In this document: piece after piece, positions 44,784-53,096 of the stretch
Layout: every line of letters begins with the position of its first letter
Position numbering within the stretch: the first letter of the stretch is position 1
Origin: Hyphomicrobiales bacterium
GTDB lineage: Bacteria; Pseudomonadota; Alphaproteobacteria; Rhizobiales; Rhizobiaceae
Assembly: GCA_900472675.1 (NCBI GenBank)
Contig: UCJA01000006.1
Span: 284,818 to 348,817, forward strand
Length of the DNA: 64,000 nucleotides
Direction of reading: 5' to 3'
Translations under genes and position numbers: made by a program
The notes under the pieces: generated by a model
Databases searched by the model: none
What the model saw: the letters and a program-made list of their open reading frames with translations, nothing else
Told to the model about the DNA's origin: nothing

Positions 44784-45431
44784 TCATAGCTTCTTCAGGA
44801 ACGCAAGGGGGATGCGTGAGATCGGGAATAGCCGTCCTGACACTTCGATGACGACGGAAGCCCAAGCCTCTCGAGACCAGGTGACCTTCGTCACCAGGCA
44901 TGTGAAGCCATTGAATGGCCCGATGATCACCTCGGCTCTGTCACCGTCTGCGAACGACTTGTCGGTCGGCATCCTGGAGACGTCTATGCTGTCAAAGAGC
45001 GCTTTGAATACAGCAACTTCCGCATCGGTGACCACGTAGTAACGGCCATCGTTTCCGCCTACCATATCGATCACATGTGCCTGCCTCCGTAGCCCATGAA
45101 AGGCTGCGGCAGACGGCACGCAGCGCACCAGCAGGTAGCCTCCGAGATAAGGTCTTTCGATCTCCACCTTGCGCCCATGCCGCACCTGAATAGCCTTCTG
45201 GCGCGGCACATAGGCTTCCACATTCGCCGCCTGCAGCTCCTTTTCCACAGCGAATTCCTGCCCCCTCACCAACTGCAGGCAGTACCAGCGTGCCGAATCG
45301 GGATGTTGCTCTGTCACGTCCATGGAGGCTTCCTTCAGGTTCTTCGCTGCGATTCGGCGCATGCGGTCTTCAAATCGTTCAGGCACTGGATTCGCGATCG
45401 GCGCTCCGGTCATCTTGTCATGCTGCATCAT
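44784..45431 (-). CDS. Phage NusG-like transcription factor
   Basis: A 215-residue protein. After ~45 residues it has a NusG N-terminal domain (ARWYCLQLVRGQEFAVEKELQ, then EAYVPRQKAIQVRHGRK, RPYLGGYLLVRCVP, and VIDMVGGND) and a C-terminal KOW part (DGDRAEVIIGPFNGFTCLVTKV). NusG paralogues bind RNA polymerase and change pausing and termination. It precedes the late packaging genes and two hairpins, so it may be the phage late antiterminator. GAGG precedes ATG 45431, which overlaps the stop of the upstream gene. Confidence 0.85.
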   Translation of the reverse strand: MMQHDKMTGAPIANPVPERFEDRMRRIAAKNLKEASMDVTEQHPDSARWYCLQLVRGQEFAVEKELQAANVEAYVPRQKAIQVRHGRKVEIERPYLGGYLLVRCVPSAAAFHGLRRQAHVIDMVGGNDGRYYVVTDAEVAVFKALFDSIDVSRMPTDKSFADGDRAEVIIGPFNGFTCLVTKVTWSREAWASVVIEVSGRLFPISRIPLAFLKKL

Positions 45432-46665
45432 TGGCCCGCCTCTCGATGAGTTTCTGCTGGAATTGTCTCAGTGCCTGCGACACAGCCTCGTCGGGATCCT
45501 CGATCCCTTCCGGCAGGACCGGGAACTGCACAAAGGCCAGTCCCTTCGGCTCCGGCAGCCATGGCCATCCTCGCTCATGGTGCAGCCGCTTCCACGCCTC
45601 CCAGATCGCGCTGCCTACCTCGACCTTGTCGAAGGCCTGGGCAACTGCCACCAGGTCCGCTGGCACGACCACCGGCTTGCGGTTCACCGCCGCCTCATGC
45701 AGCTTCACCGCTTCCGGCCAACCCTTCTGCATGCGCTTGTCGCGCCAGATCATCGCCTCCTTCTCAGGGTTCTTGGCGATCACGATCTCTTCGAATTTGT
45801 CGAGCATCATGGGCAGCGGATGCTTGGAAAGCTCAGCCAGACGCAGTGCGCTCCAAGGCCTCGAATAGGCGTTGAAAGTGCCGGGCACGGCCGCTGCAGC
45901 TGCAGGCTTGTCCGCCAGCCGTTCCCAGGCCCGTTCCGAAAGGTAGGTTGCCGCCGCCTTAGAGAACTTGCGCCCGCTTGCTCTGGCGGTCGCCAGGTAG
46001 TCCGGCGTCCGCTCCTCACAGGCTTTCCGCTGTTCCGGCGTCAGCTCCAGCCATGCCCGCCTGGTCGGCGCCTCTGCGTCCACCTCGTAGCTTGGCCAGT
46101 TCGACCACCACTTCCGCAAACGCCGCTCCAGCGCTTTTGGATTTTCTTCCCCTTCATCAAGATCGCGTCCGCGCTCTCTCTCTTCTCGTTTTTCAGGGGT
46201 CGTTAGATAAGGGTCGTTAATAGGTGCCGACCCAGGACCGGCAGGGGGTGCCGACTCTGGACCGGCAGGGGGTGCCGATATACCGGCAGGGGTACCCCCG
46301 TCAGAGACCACATTGTTAGGAGCAAATTCCTCGCGAACGTCGTCCTGGTATGCGCCGAAGTCATAGCCGGACGGCGGTGCACGGTCGTATATTACCCGAT
46401 ACGAATGTGCGCTGTCGCGACCGCTGATACTCTCCTCCACATGCTTTTCCAGCACGCCGATGTCGACCAGCCGGTCGATCGAGGCCTGTACGGTAGAGCG
46501 AGCGCAGTCCAGCTGCGCCGCCATCTTCACCTGGCTGCGCATGCACCAGCCATGCTTGTCGGTATGGCGCCCCAGCAGGCAGAGCACCTGCAGGTCGCGA
46601 CCCCTCAGGCGTGGATCCGTCACGATCCAGCCGGGGATGATGGAGAAGCGGGCGTCGTTGCTCAT
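45418..46665 (-). CDS. wHTH phage replication-type protein
   Basis: A 415-residue protein. Residues about 10-75 are a winged helix-turn-helix (IPGWIVTDPRLRGRDLQVLCLLG, CARSTVQASIDRLVDIGVLEK), followed by an acidic Pro/Gly-rich linker and a C-terminal helical half. This layout is common in phage replication initiators of the helix-turn-helix/DnaD-like kind, but the exact family is not clear. Start 46665 is supported by a G-rich ribosome site and overlap with the previous stop. Confidence 0.65.
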   Translation of the reverse strand: MSNDARFSIIPGWIVTDPRLRGRDLQVLCLLGRHTDKHGWCMRSQVKMAAQLDCARSTVQASIDRLVDIGVLEKHVEESISGRDSAHSYRVIYDRAPPSGYDFGAYQDDVREEFAPNNVVSDGGTPAGISAPPAGPESAPPAGPGSAPINDPYLTTPEKREERERGRDLDEGEENPKALERRLRKWWSNWPSYEVDAEAPTRRAWLELTPEQRKACEERTPDYLATARASGRKFSKAAATYLSERAWERLADKPAAAAAVPGTFNAYSRPWSALRLAELSKHPLPMMLDKFEEIVIAKNPEKEAMIWRDKRMQKGWPEAVKLHEAAVNRKPVVVPADLVAVAQAFDKVEVGSAIWEAWKRLHHERGWPWLPEPKGLAFVQFPVLPEGIEDPDEAVSQALRQFQQKLIERRANDAA

Positions 46666-46952
46666 CAGTCCCCCTGCCTTGCAGCAGCCCACATGAGCTT
46701 GCGGGCGTAGTCGGTCGTCAGGCGCGTCTCCAATGGCACCGAGCCATCCTCCAGACGCACTGTGTGGATGTGCGCAACAAGCGCGGCGAGATAGGCGAGC
46801 CCGGCGTCGAAACCGGCTTGCTTCAGGACGTCTGCAATGTCCGAATGGTCGCGCTGAATGACGCCGAGCGGCACGGTGCACAGCCAGATGGCGCGCGCTT
46901 GGTGCGTGAGGGCTTCGGCCAGGAAGTCGACAACGGGAAGCAGGTGCGTCAT
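46665..46952 (-). CDS. Small hypothetical phage protein
   Basis: A 95-residue helical protein of unknown function in the leftward early operon. GGGGAGG lies just before ATG 46952, and the frame overlaps both neighbours by a few bases, so it is part of one coupled transcript. Confidence 0.55.
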   Translation of the reverse strand: MTHLLPVVDFLAEALTHQARAIWLCTVPLGVIQRDHSDIADVLKQAGFDAGLAYLAALVAHIHTVRLEDGSVPLETRLTTDYARKLMWAAARQGD

Positions 46953-47257
46953 GGCCGCGCCTCCCCATGTTTCACGTTGCAGCTGGTGAAACAGTTTGTT
47001 TCCTCTAGCTTTTCCGGCTGGAGGTAGAACCGTTCTACCGGCACATCGAGCCACCGGCAAAGCGCGATCACCTTGCCGACGCTCACCATCTGTCCGCCCA
47101 TGGCCCGCGACAGGTCGGAGAGCGAAACGCCGATATCGTCCGCCAGAGCGCGCAGGCCCCGGCTGTCGAGCACCCGCTTGCTACGCAGTGCAGAGGCGAA
47201 CTTGCGAAGATCGTAATCCGCTAGGGACGGGTTGCGGGAGTTCTGCAGGCCGCTCAT
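46949..47257 (-). CDS. XRE-type helix-turn-helix protein
   Basis: A 102-residue protein with an HTH around residues 35-75 (GLRALADDIGVSLSDLSRAMGG, then VIALCRWLDVPVERFY). It should bind DNA and regulate phage genes. Overlaps its neighbours by four bases on each side. Confidence 0.7.
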   Translation of the reverse strand: MSGLQNSRNPSLADYDLRKFASALRSKRVLDSRGLRALADDIGVSLSDLSRAMGGQMVSVGKVIALCRWLDVPVERFYLQPEKLEETNCFTSCNVKHGEARP

Positions 47258-47535
47258 GGGGTGTCCTCCTGACCGCCTTCGTTAAGGCGAATACCGAATA
47301 CGGCCGGGTCGATGCCAAGCGAGATCCACAGCTTCAGCCGCGCGACCGGTCGCTCCAGCCGGCCCATCCAGGCCATATCGAATTCGAATTGCGTCACGGC
47401 GGCTGCCTTGCGCAGCTCCGTCTTCGCGCCGCGCTCCTGGCTGGCCCGAGCGCCGGGAAAGGCCGTGTTTGCCATGTGGCAGACCCGCGCCCGCAGGAAG
47501 AGCCGCAGCATGGCGGGTGAGAAGTCAGGCGTCAT
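47254..47535 (-). CDS. Small hypothetical phage protein
   Basis: A 93-residue protein of unknown function; its end (ARLKLWISLGIDPAVFGIRL) resembles parts of HTH-associated early phage proteins. AGAGGTGG precedes ATG 47535. The open frame extends upstream to 48072 across the methyltransferase gene; that part is a shadow. Confidence 0.55.
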   Translation of the reverse strand: MTPDFSPAMLRLFLRARVCHMANTAFPGARASQERGAKTELRKAAAVTQFEFDMAWMGRLERPVARLKLWISLGIDPAVFGIRLNEGGQEDTP

Positions 47536-48980
47536 GCTGCCACCTCTTCCGGTAGGTCGGCACTCAGCAGCACAGCTGCCGTTGCCTGAAGCGCGGTCAT
47601 GCCGGCCGGCGTGATGCGGAGAGCTCCATCGCCTTCGATCAGGCCGCGTGCGGCGCATTGCTCGATCAGCGCGACGGCAACCGTCGACCTTACGGCCACG
47701 CCCTTGCGCAAAGTGGCGACCGTGAATTCCTCCTGCGCTGCCATCCACATCAGCGCCCAGCCCAACTCCTCTTCCACGCGCTCGTTGACGCTCTTTCGCG
47801 GCGTGGTGCGGGCAAACTCGTCGTCTGCCGCCTCGAAGCGCAGCGGCGATACAAAGCCACCGGCGCCAGGCAACAGGGGCACGGCTGCCTCGTAGGCTTT
47901 CCAGTCGACTCGGATAAGCTGCGGGTGCCCTGCCCCATAGCTGCCGTCGTCGTTCCGCTCCCAGACGAACCAAGCTGTGTTCATCTGGCTGTTGGCCTTG
48001 TCGCCCTCCCATCCGTCGCGGTGCATCATTGGCAGGCGCCGGGTGAAGACGTAGACGCGCGAGGGCGGGCACTCGTCCATCACGAAGCTTCGGTCAGGAT
48101 CGTCGAAGCCGCACAGGAAGTTGAGGTTCAGAAGCAGCGCCATTTTGCGCGGCTTGTGCGCGCGCAGGGCGTGAGCGACATAGGCATTGGCCACGCCATA
48201 GGGCGGGTTGGTAACGATGTCCCAGCCCCCGCCCTCGACGATGGAGAGAAGGAAGTCGCCGACTCCCTGGCACTCGCCGTGCTGGGTCGTCGTGCCCCGG
48301 TCGACGAGGTCGGAGATGGTCACCTCATAGCCCGCCGCTTCCAGCGGTCGCAGGATCGCACCCTTGCCGACGCTCGGCTCCACAACGTTGAGGCTGAAGC
48401 TTTCCAGCGCCAGCAGTGCCCGCATGGCTTCGATGGGCGTCTCGTAAAGTTCGTGGCCGCGTTCCTCCTTGGAAGCCGTCTTGGTGCCGGTCGCGTGGCG
48501 GGCGGCCTTCTTCAGTGCCGCGCGGCTCGGCTCAAGCCCTTCGGACAGTCGAACCTCAATGACGCGTTCCACGAAGTCGGGCTCGTCACGCACATGGTCG
48601 CGCAGCTTGCGGGCCTCGTGCAGATGCTTGGCATCCAGCCCGACGTCCTGCAGCGTAAAAACATTCTCGCCGGAAATATTTGACGGCCGACCCGGACGGG
48701 CGATCTGCCCCTTCGCTTGTGCCTCGTCGACGGCATCCGCCATGGCGACATAGCAGAGGCTTTCGATCTTCAGGGCTTCCGCCTGCATCCGTCGTGCCTT
48801 GTCGACCAGGTCGCGCGAAGTCTTCACCCGCTCTGCAGATCCGGCCGCAGCCTTGGCTTGGTCATAGGCGACCGAGGACAGTTTTAGGGCACGCTCCACG
48901 TCGCCGGCGTCCAGCAGCGCCCGCGCGGTTTCGATCGAGGCAACCAGTTCGGAGGTGTCGCGGATGGCGATATCGGTCAT
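47532..48980 (-). CDS. Adenine-methyltransferase-like protein with N-terminal helical domain
   Basis: A 482-residue protein. Residues about 1-170 are helical and carry a ParB/DUF-like segment (ENVFTLQDVGLDAKHLHEARKLRDH). About 175-330 form an N6-adenine methyltransferase core with YETPIEAM, VEPSVGKGAIL (SAM motif) and TNPPYG (catalytic). A C-terminal wHTH-like end follows (VALIEQCAARGLIEGDGALRI). It may methylate phage DNA or the host. No restriction partner is seen. Confidence 0.75.
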   Translation of the reverse strand: MTDIAIRDTSELVASIETARALLDAGDVERALKLSSVAYDQAKAAAGSAERVKTSRDLVDKARRMQAEALKIESLCYVAMADAVDEAQAKGQIARPGRPSNISGENVFTLQDVGLDAKHLHEARKLRDHVRDEPDFVERVIEVRLSEGLEPSRAALKKAARHATGTKTASKEERGHELYETPIEAMRALLALESFSLNVVEPSVGKGAILRPLEAAGYEVTISDLVDRGTTTQHGECQGVGDFLLSIVEGGGWDIVTNPPYGVANAYVAHALRAHKPRKMALLLNLNFLCGFDDPDRSFVMDECPPSRVYVFTRRLPMMHRDGWEGDKANSQMNTAWFVWERNDDGSYGAGHPQLIRVDWKAYEAAVPLLPGAGGFVSPLRFEAADDEFARTTPRKSVNERVEEELGWALMWMAAQEEFTVATLRKGVAVRSTVAVALIEQCAARGLIEGDGALRITPAGMTALQATAAVLLSADLPEEVAA

Positions 48981-49204
48981 GACGGCCTCCGCGCATGCGG
49001 GTCGCGCCAGCAGATGCCGCTCTCGATCAGATCGCGGGTGTAGCGCTCATAGGCACTTTCTTCACGGCGTTGTACGCCATCGGAAAACTCAGGCTGACCG
49101 GCAGCATCGTAATGCCGCGCAGTTGCCCGGAAGTTCCGCAGCGATGACGAGTGAAGCAGATCCTCCATGCGGCGACTAACAGGAAGTACGGACGAGGAGG
49201 CCAT
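48977..49204 (-). CDS. Small hypothetical phage protein
   Basis: A 75-residue protein, rich in Arg and Ser, with RYTRDLIESGICW near the end. Function unknown; coupled to the methyltransferase gene by a four-base overlap. Confidence 0.5.
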   Translation of the reverse strand: MASSSVLPVSRRMEDLLHSSSLRNFRATARHYDAAGQPEFSDGVQRREESAYERYTRDLIESGICWRDPHARRPS

Positions 49205-49407
49205 CAGTGTCTGGCCTCCCCAAGCCCGGCATCTCGCAGGCTGCCCAAGGCAGCGCGAAGACCATCCACAGCGGCTTCATCCTCTTCACCAGCCTGGAGA
49301 ACCACAGTCGCGCAGGCCACAAGGGCCAGGTTCACCGCCGCATCCGGATCGTCCGGCAGTTGCAGACACATAGCCGCGATACGTTCGGCATCCGTTGGCT
49401 TGTCCAT
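49204..49407 (-). CDS. Small hypothetical phage protein
   Basis: A 67-residue acidic helical protein, function unknown. Its stop and start touch both neighbours (single-base overlaps), which supports a real coupled gene. Confidence 0.5.
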   Translation of the reverse strand: MDKPTDAERIAAMCLQLPDDPDAAVNLALVACATVVLQAGEEDEAAVDGLRAALGSLRDAGLGEARH

Positions 49408-49856
49408 CAGCAGCCTCCCACCATCATGGCGTCGAGGCGGGCCAGGTATTGCTTGGCCGCAACGATCCGGTGACGAATGGCCTGCCGTTCTGCCGCATCG
49501 ATGTGATCATCTTCGATCGCCAGCGCCACCGTGCGCACCACGTCGTCCAGGACGCCGTCCAGCCGCAGAATGGCAGCCGCGGTGACGGCGCCGAAACTGG
49601 TCGGTTGATCTTCGGAAACTATCTGCTGAAGGGCGGACAGCATGAAAGGATGGCCGGTGCGCCGGTCCAGCTCTGCCGCTAAGTCGAAGCGAATGAAGTT
49701 CTGCCCCCACTCACCTCCGGTCGAAGCGTACTTCGTCAGTGTCGACGAGCCGACGCCAAGCGCCTCAGCCGCGCGGCTCACACCGCCCATGGCCTCATAG
49801 GCTGCCGCCGTTGCGGCCTTTATGGTGGATGCATGATGGTCGGAAATAGCGCGCAC
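49407..49856 (-). CDS. CII-like phage regulatory protein
   Basis: A 149-residue protein starting at GTG 49856 with AGGGG upstream. Residues about 15-45 form an HTH (YEAMGGVSRAAEALGVGSSTLTKYAS), followed by helices. It resembles the CII-type regulator domain of tailed phages and lies after the Cro-like gene, where such regulators sit. Confidence 0.65.
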   Translation of the reverse strand: MRAISDHHASTIKAATAAAYEAMGGVSRAAEALGVGSSTLTKYASTGGEWGQNFIRFDLAAELDRRTGHPFMLSALQQIVSEDQPTSFGAVTAAAILRLDGVLDDVVRTVALAIEDDHIDAAERQAIRHRIVAAKQYLARLDAMMVGGC

Positions 49857-50124
49857 GAAAGCAGCCCCTAAGTGAGGTCAAGGAAAATCAAGATGGAAAA
49901 GGATTCCGTGAAGCCGGCGGGGTCGCCCGCTACGATCGGGCCATCAACTCAAGGAGGCCCACATGCTCGCAGCAACAAAAAAGGAAACGGCCGGGACGGT
50001 CCGCCATACAAGTTCTGTCCCGGCCGAGTTGCCGCGCGCACCGGGAGGAGGAGAGCGGCGCGGATCATGGCGGTCGGGAGGGAGGTGCGCCCGCCGCCAG
50101 AGAGTAAATTTGATGGGAGGCGCA

Positions 50125-50322
50125 TCATTCGGCTGCCTCCTGAACGTCACTGAGGACAGCAACAATTCGATTGTAAGTGTCGAGACTGATCGACCGCCCA
50201 TGCCTCAACCGGGTCAGCAACTTTCCATCGTTGACGGCCTTTTTGCCAAACGTTGTCTCTGCCATGCCAGCCTTCAGGCAGTAGGCCTCGATGTCGTGTA
50301 TGACAGTCTCGATCGTGATCAT
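50125..50322 (-). CDS. Cro-like HTH repressor
   Basis: A 65-residue HTH protein (ETTFGKKAVNDGKLLTRLRHG, with the recognition helix near 30-45). It is divergent from the CI-like repressor, as in lambda. ATG 50322 lies where the predicted promoter would start transcription, so the mRNA may be leaderless. The frame is open to 50349. The next ~270 bases (49857-50124) hold nothing I can assign. Confidence 0.75.
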   Translation of the reverse strand: MITIETVIHDIEAYCLKAGMAETTFGKKAVNDGKLLTRLRHGRSISLDTYNRIVAVLSDVQEAAE

Positions 50323-50327
50323 GCCTA

Positions 50328-50370
50328 ATCGTGATGGGCAATTTCCCATTTGTCAATGGGCTATAACCCA
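50328..50370 (-). promoter_or_regulatory. Leftward early promoter with operators O1 and O2
   Basis: Minus-strand TTGACA (plus 50351-50356) stands 17 bases from CACGAT (plus 50328-50333). TGGG-N6-CCCA palindromes lie at 50335-50348 (in the spacer) and 50357-50370 (upstream of -35), 22 bases apart. Repressor binding would block polymerase. Confidence 0.8.
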
Positions 50371-50390
50371 CGTGCTAAAAGCTGTGAATT

Positions 50391-50404
50391 TGGGCAATCT
50401 CCCA
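50391..50404. promoter_or_regulatory. Operator O3 at the repressor start
   Basis: A third TGGG-N6-CCCA palindrome ends two bases before the repressor ATG at 50407. It could let the repressor control its own gene. Confidence 0.75.
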
Positions 50405-50406
50405 CT

Positions 50407-51066
50407 ATGACCGAAATCTGGAAAACGCGCCTGAAGAAGGCCTTGGAAGACAATGGGTTGACCATGAAGGCAGCGTCTATCGCAGCCGGCAAGGGAGAAA
50501 CGTTTGTGCGTGACATGCTAGAGCGCGACCGCGCTCCCTCCATCGACAACTTCATCTCGATTGCAAAGATCGTTGGGAAACCGGCCTCTTATCTGCTTGG
50601 AGAATCCCCTGGCGAACTGAAGGGCCTACGGCATGTGGAAGTGGCAGCACCGATCCAAGCGGGAACTTGGGCAGAGTCGTGGGAATGGGATTACGATGAT
50701 CGGTACACAGTGATAGTTCCAGATTACCCAGAATACAGTCACTTCAAGCTTTACGCGGCCGAGGCTCGTGGCACTTCTATGAACCGACGATACCCTGAAG
50801 GCACCGTACTGGTCTTCGTCGACGTCAACGACACCCGAGAAGAACCATTACCGGGTAAGCGCTACATCGTAGAGCGAAAGCGCGCTTCTGGAGAAGCGGA
50901 ACACACGGTCAAACTGCTTCATGCGGATGGAGACGGAAAACTTTGGTTGATGCCAGAATCAGACGATCCGCGCTTTCAAGCAGCCATACCATTCGAGGAA
51001 GGCACAGGCGATGAGGATGTCGTCGCCATCGTAGGTCGTGTCATTGCTGCAGTCACACGCGAATAG
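50407..51066 (+). CDS. CI-like S24 phage repressor
   Basis: A 219-residue repressor. An N-terminal HTH (about 15-60: LTMKAASIAAGKGETFVRDML) precedes a LexA/CI-type S24 domain: EARGTSMNRRYPEGT (nucleophile Ser) and GKRYIVERKRASG (Lys base near 165). RecA-aided self-cleavage would link induction to DNA damage. There is no ribosome site before ATG 50407, and operator O3 ends two bases ahead, so translation may be leaderless. The open frame reaches 50350. Flanked on both sides by operators. Confidence 0.92.
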   Translation: MTEIWKTRLKKALEDNGLTMKAASIAAGKGETFVRDMLERDRAPSIDNFISIAKIVGKPASYLLGESPGELKGLRHVEVAAPIQAGTWAESWEWDYDDRYTVIVPDYPEYSHFKLYAAEARGTSMNRRYPEGTVLVFVDVNDTREEPLPGKRYIVERKRASGEAEHTVKLLHADGDGKLWLMPESDDPRFQAAIPFEEGTGDEDVVAIVGRVIAAVTRE

Positions 51067-51091
51067 CAGAACCAGTACCACAAAAATATGA

Positions 51092-51134
51092 TGGGCAATA
51101 GCCCATTGACAAATGGGAAATAGCCCATCATTCT
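51092..51134 (+). promoter_or_regulatory. Rightward early promoter with operators O4 and O5
   Basis: TTGACA at 51106-51111 stands 17 bases from CATTCT (51129-51134). Palindromes lie at 51092-51105 and 51114-51127, again 22 bases apart. The 39 bases match the left unit in inverted orientation with three differences. It should drive 51193 onward, including the integrase. Confidence 0.82.
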
Positions 51135-51192
51135 CTGCCGGCCGAGCGAATTGCTCGGCGCCTTAACCAAGGCTTACCGAACGGAGAGAACC

Positions 51193-51429
51193 ATGCGAGT
51201 CGATAACCACAACGCCTATCCTCTTTGCCGTAACCGCCAGGAGCAGGTTGCATGCGTTGGCGAAGCCATGCGCCGCTTGGGCGAAGGCTGCACGGCCAGC
51301 GACCTGAAGAACAGTCTCGGCATCACGCAGATCCAGCTTGAAGCTGTCGTCGATGATGCCCGCGCCTATGCGACTGAACGCAGCACCCGTCAAACCCGCT
51401 ATTCCTTACCAGTGCAGCGTGCTGCCTGA
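51193..51429 (+). CDS. Small early phage protein
   Basis: A 78-residue protein of unknown function, the first gene after the rightward promoter. It has an HTH-like part (GCTASDLKNSLGITQIQLEAVVDDA). GGAGAG precedes ATG 51193; the frame is open to 51151. Confidence 0.6.
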   Translation: MRVDNHNAYPLCRNRQEQVACVGEAMRRLGEGCTASDLKNSLGITQIQLEAVVDDARAYATERSTRQTRYSLPVQRAA

Positions 51430-51508
51430 GGCGTGATCCGCTTCGGTGATCGCCACGCCCGCAAGGGTACCCCCGTGGCGACATCCGAAACGGATCGGAG
51501 GTCAATCC

Positions 51509-51970
51509 ATGTCAGCCGTCAATTTTCTTCCCATAGAGCCCTGCGTGCGGTTTGCGTCCATGACGGATCAGCAGCTGCATCGGGAATACCGCAAGTGTCA
51601 CGACGAGATCGCCACGGCCACGCGCTGGGGTGACAACGTTGCCCAGTACGACCAGGCGCGCGACCTGATCAAGACAGAATTGCTCCGGCGGCGCATAGCC
51701 TTCGTCAAGGCGAACCGAGACCGGGCGCTGCCCTACATCGTCGATGATCCAGGTGCTCGAATAGATCACCAGGGCGATCACGGGCCGCATCCTTACTCGA
51801 TCCCGGTCATCACGGGGTCGGCCAAGGCACGCTTCGAATGGAAGCCGGCGCTTCTGATGCTTACTCTTGCCACCGGCTTTGCTCTCCTGTGCCTCGGAGC
51901 AGCCGTGGCTTTGGCCGGCCAGCGCGTCCTCGACATCGAGGCCTCTTATGCGGCGGAGGCGCTGGTATGA
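51509..51970 (+). CDS. Small early phage membrane protein
   Basis: A 153-residue protein with a helical N-terminus (DQQLHREYRKCHDEIATATRWG) and one C-terminal membrane helix (about 120-142). Function unknown. GGAGG precedes ATG 51509. Its stop overlaps the next start as ATGA. Confidence 0.6.
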   Translation: MSAVNFLPIEPCVRFASMTDQQLHREYRKCHDEIATATRWGDNVAQYDQARDLIKTELLRRRIAFVKANRDRALPYIVDDPGARIDHQGDHGPHPYSIPVITGSAKARFEWKPALLMLTLATGFALLCLGAAVALAGQRVLDIEASYAAEALV

Positions 51971-52270
51971 GCGCCGTGATCGTTCTCTTTCCCTGCACCC
52001 AGCCGACGACCTCAGCCGGCGCAGGCACAATCGCCAGGCAGCAGTTCCGTGCGGAACTGCATGCGATCGCCACTAGCCTCCTGAAGGCTTGCACCGAGTT
52101 CGACATGTTGCCGGCTGAGTCACACCGGCCGTGTCGCGCTCCAGGCGGGCACCGCATCGCTGGAAGATGCGCTCTTTCATGCCCTGACCTTGTCCGGCTG
52201 CCGCGAGGAAGACCGCGAACTGCGCAACCTCCTCAACAGGCGACTGGCAGCAAGGGAGACGCACCTGTGA
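51967..52270 (+). pseudogene. Frameshifted small early phage gene
   Basis: From ATG 51967 the frame reads a normal protein for about 45 codons (to TEFDML near 52107), then becomes odd. In the +1 frame from about 52112 the sequence reads a sensible HTGRVALQAGTASLEDALFH, then ALTLSGCREEDRELRNLLNRR, to a stop at 52268-52270 that overlaps the next start. That frame has no start codon after its last stop (52082-52084). A one-base indel, or an assembly error, is the likely cause. Confidence 0.6.
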
Positions 52271-52581
52271 TCCACAATCAGAGCAAGCTTCCCGATGAAA
52301 AGCTGCGCCAGGAACTGGCCGCCGGCCACAAGGCAGCCGAGATTGCAGCCCGCTACGGCCTCACCACAAACTACGTGCGCCGCCGCGTTCAGGCATGCGT
52401 TCTGTCTGAGAGCCGCGCAGCTGCACGTGTCGTCATGCCGACGTATCCGTACATCGTTATTCCGAAGCGGGTTCCGGCGACCGACAATGGTGGCGTTGCC
52501 TATGCACAGATCCGGCTGCCCCGCATCTCGATGCATCTGGCTTTCATAGACCAGGCCCGGCAAGGCGGCTCCCGCGCATGA
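52267..52581 (+). CDS. Small HTH early phage protein
   Basis: A 104-residue protein starting at GTG 52267, coupled to the previous stop. An HTH (HKAAEIAARYGLTTNYVRRRV) occupies about residues 19-40. Likely DNA-binding; target unknown. Confidence 0.6.
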   Translation: MIHNQSKLPDEKLRQELAAGHKAAEIAARYGLTTNYVRRRVQACVLSESRAAARVVMPTYPYIVIPKRVPATDNGGVAYAQIRLPRISMHLAFIDQARQGGSRA

Positions 52582-53096
52582 ACCTTGATCTCGCCCGCAC
52601 CCTGTTGCCTGACGCCAGACAGCTTGCCAGCCTCGCTAGCGAGGAATGGGCTGAGTCCTACAACGTCGACGAGAAGCGGGCGGAGATCTGCATCAGGGAC
52701 AACCTCACGGGCGAGATCGTGCCGATCGCGCATCTCCTGCCCGACTGCCCCTATGACGACCGCATGCTGATGATCAAAGCGCCAGTCCTGGTGCGGGCTC
52801 TACTGGTGCTGCTCAAGCGCGCCTTCGACGAGATCCGCAAGTTCCAGAAGCAGCAGCCACAGCCGAAGAACTTCGCGGCCGAATGCGCGATCAAGTGCCA
52901 GAACGACTTTGCCTTCCGCCGCTACCTGATGGAGCGGCACGACCTGAAGGACGCAGGGGACACTGAGCGCATCAAGACCCGTGTCCGGTCCATCCTTGCC
53001 ATCACCAGCATGAGAGAACTCAACGAGGATCCTGCCGCCGCAGCTCGGTGGCAGAGCCTGCGCAGCAATTTTGAAGCATGGAGGACAATGCCATGA
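52578..53096 (+). CDS. Early phage protein of unknown function
   Basis: A 172-residue protein with a helical middle (ALLVLLKRAFDEIRKFQKQ) and a C-terminal FAFRRYLMERHDLKDAGDTERIKTRVRSIL region. No family is named with confidence. Overlaps both neighbours by four bases. Confidence 0.6.
   Translation: MNLDLARTLLPDARQLASLASEEWAESYNVDEKRAEICIRDNLTGEIVPIAHLLPDCPYDDRMLMIKAPVLVRALLVLLKRAFDEIRKFQKQQPQPKNFAAECAIKCQNDFAFRRYLMERHDLKDAGDTERIKTRVRSILAITSMRELNEDPAAAARWQSLRSNFEAWRTMP

Noticed and set aside
49963..50328. Plus-strand frame with a strong AAGGAGG ribosome site
   Set aside because: The ribosome site is good, but the protein is low-complexity, rich in Arg/Gly, and overlaps the Cro-like gene and its promoter on the other strand. 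A very short real gene cannot be excluded.
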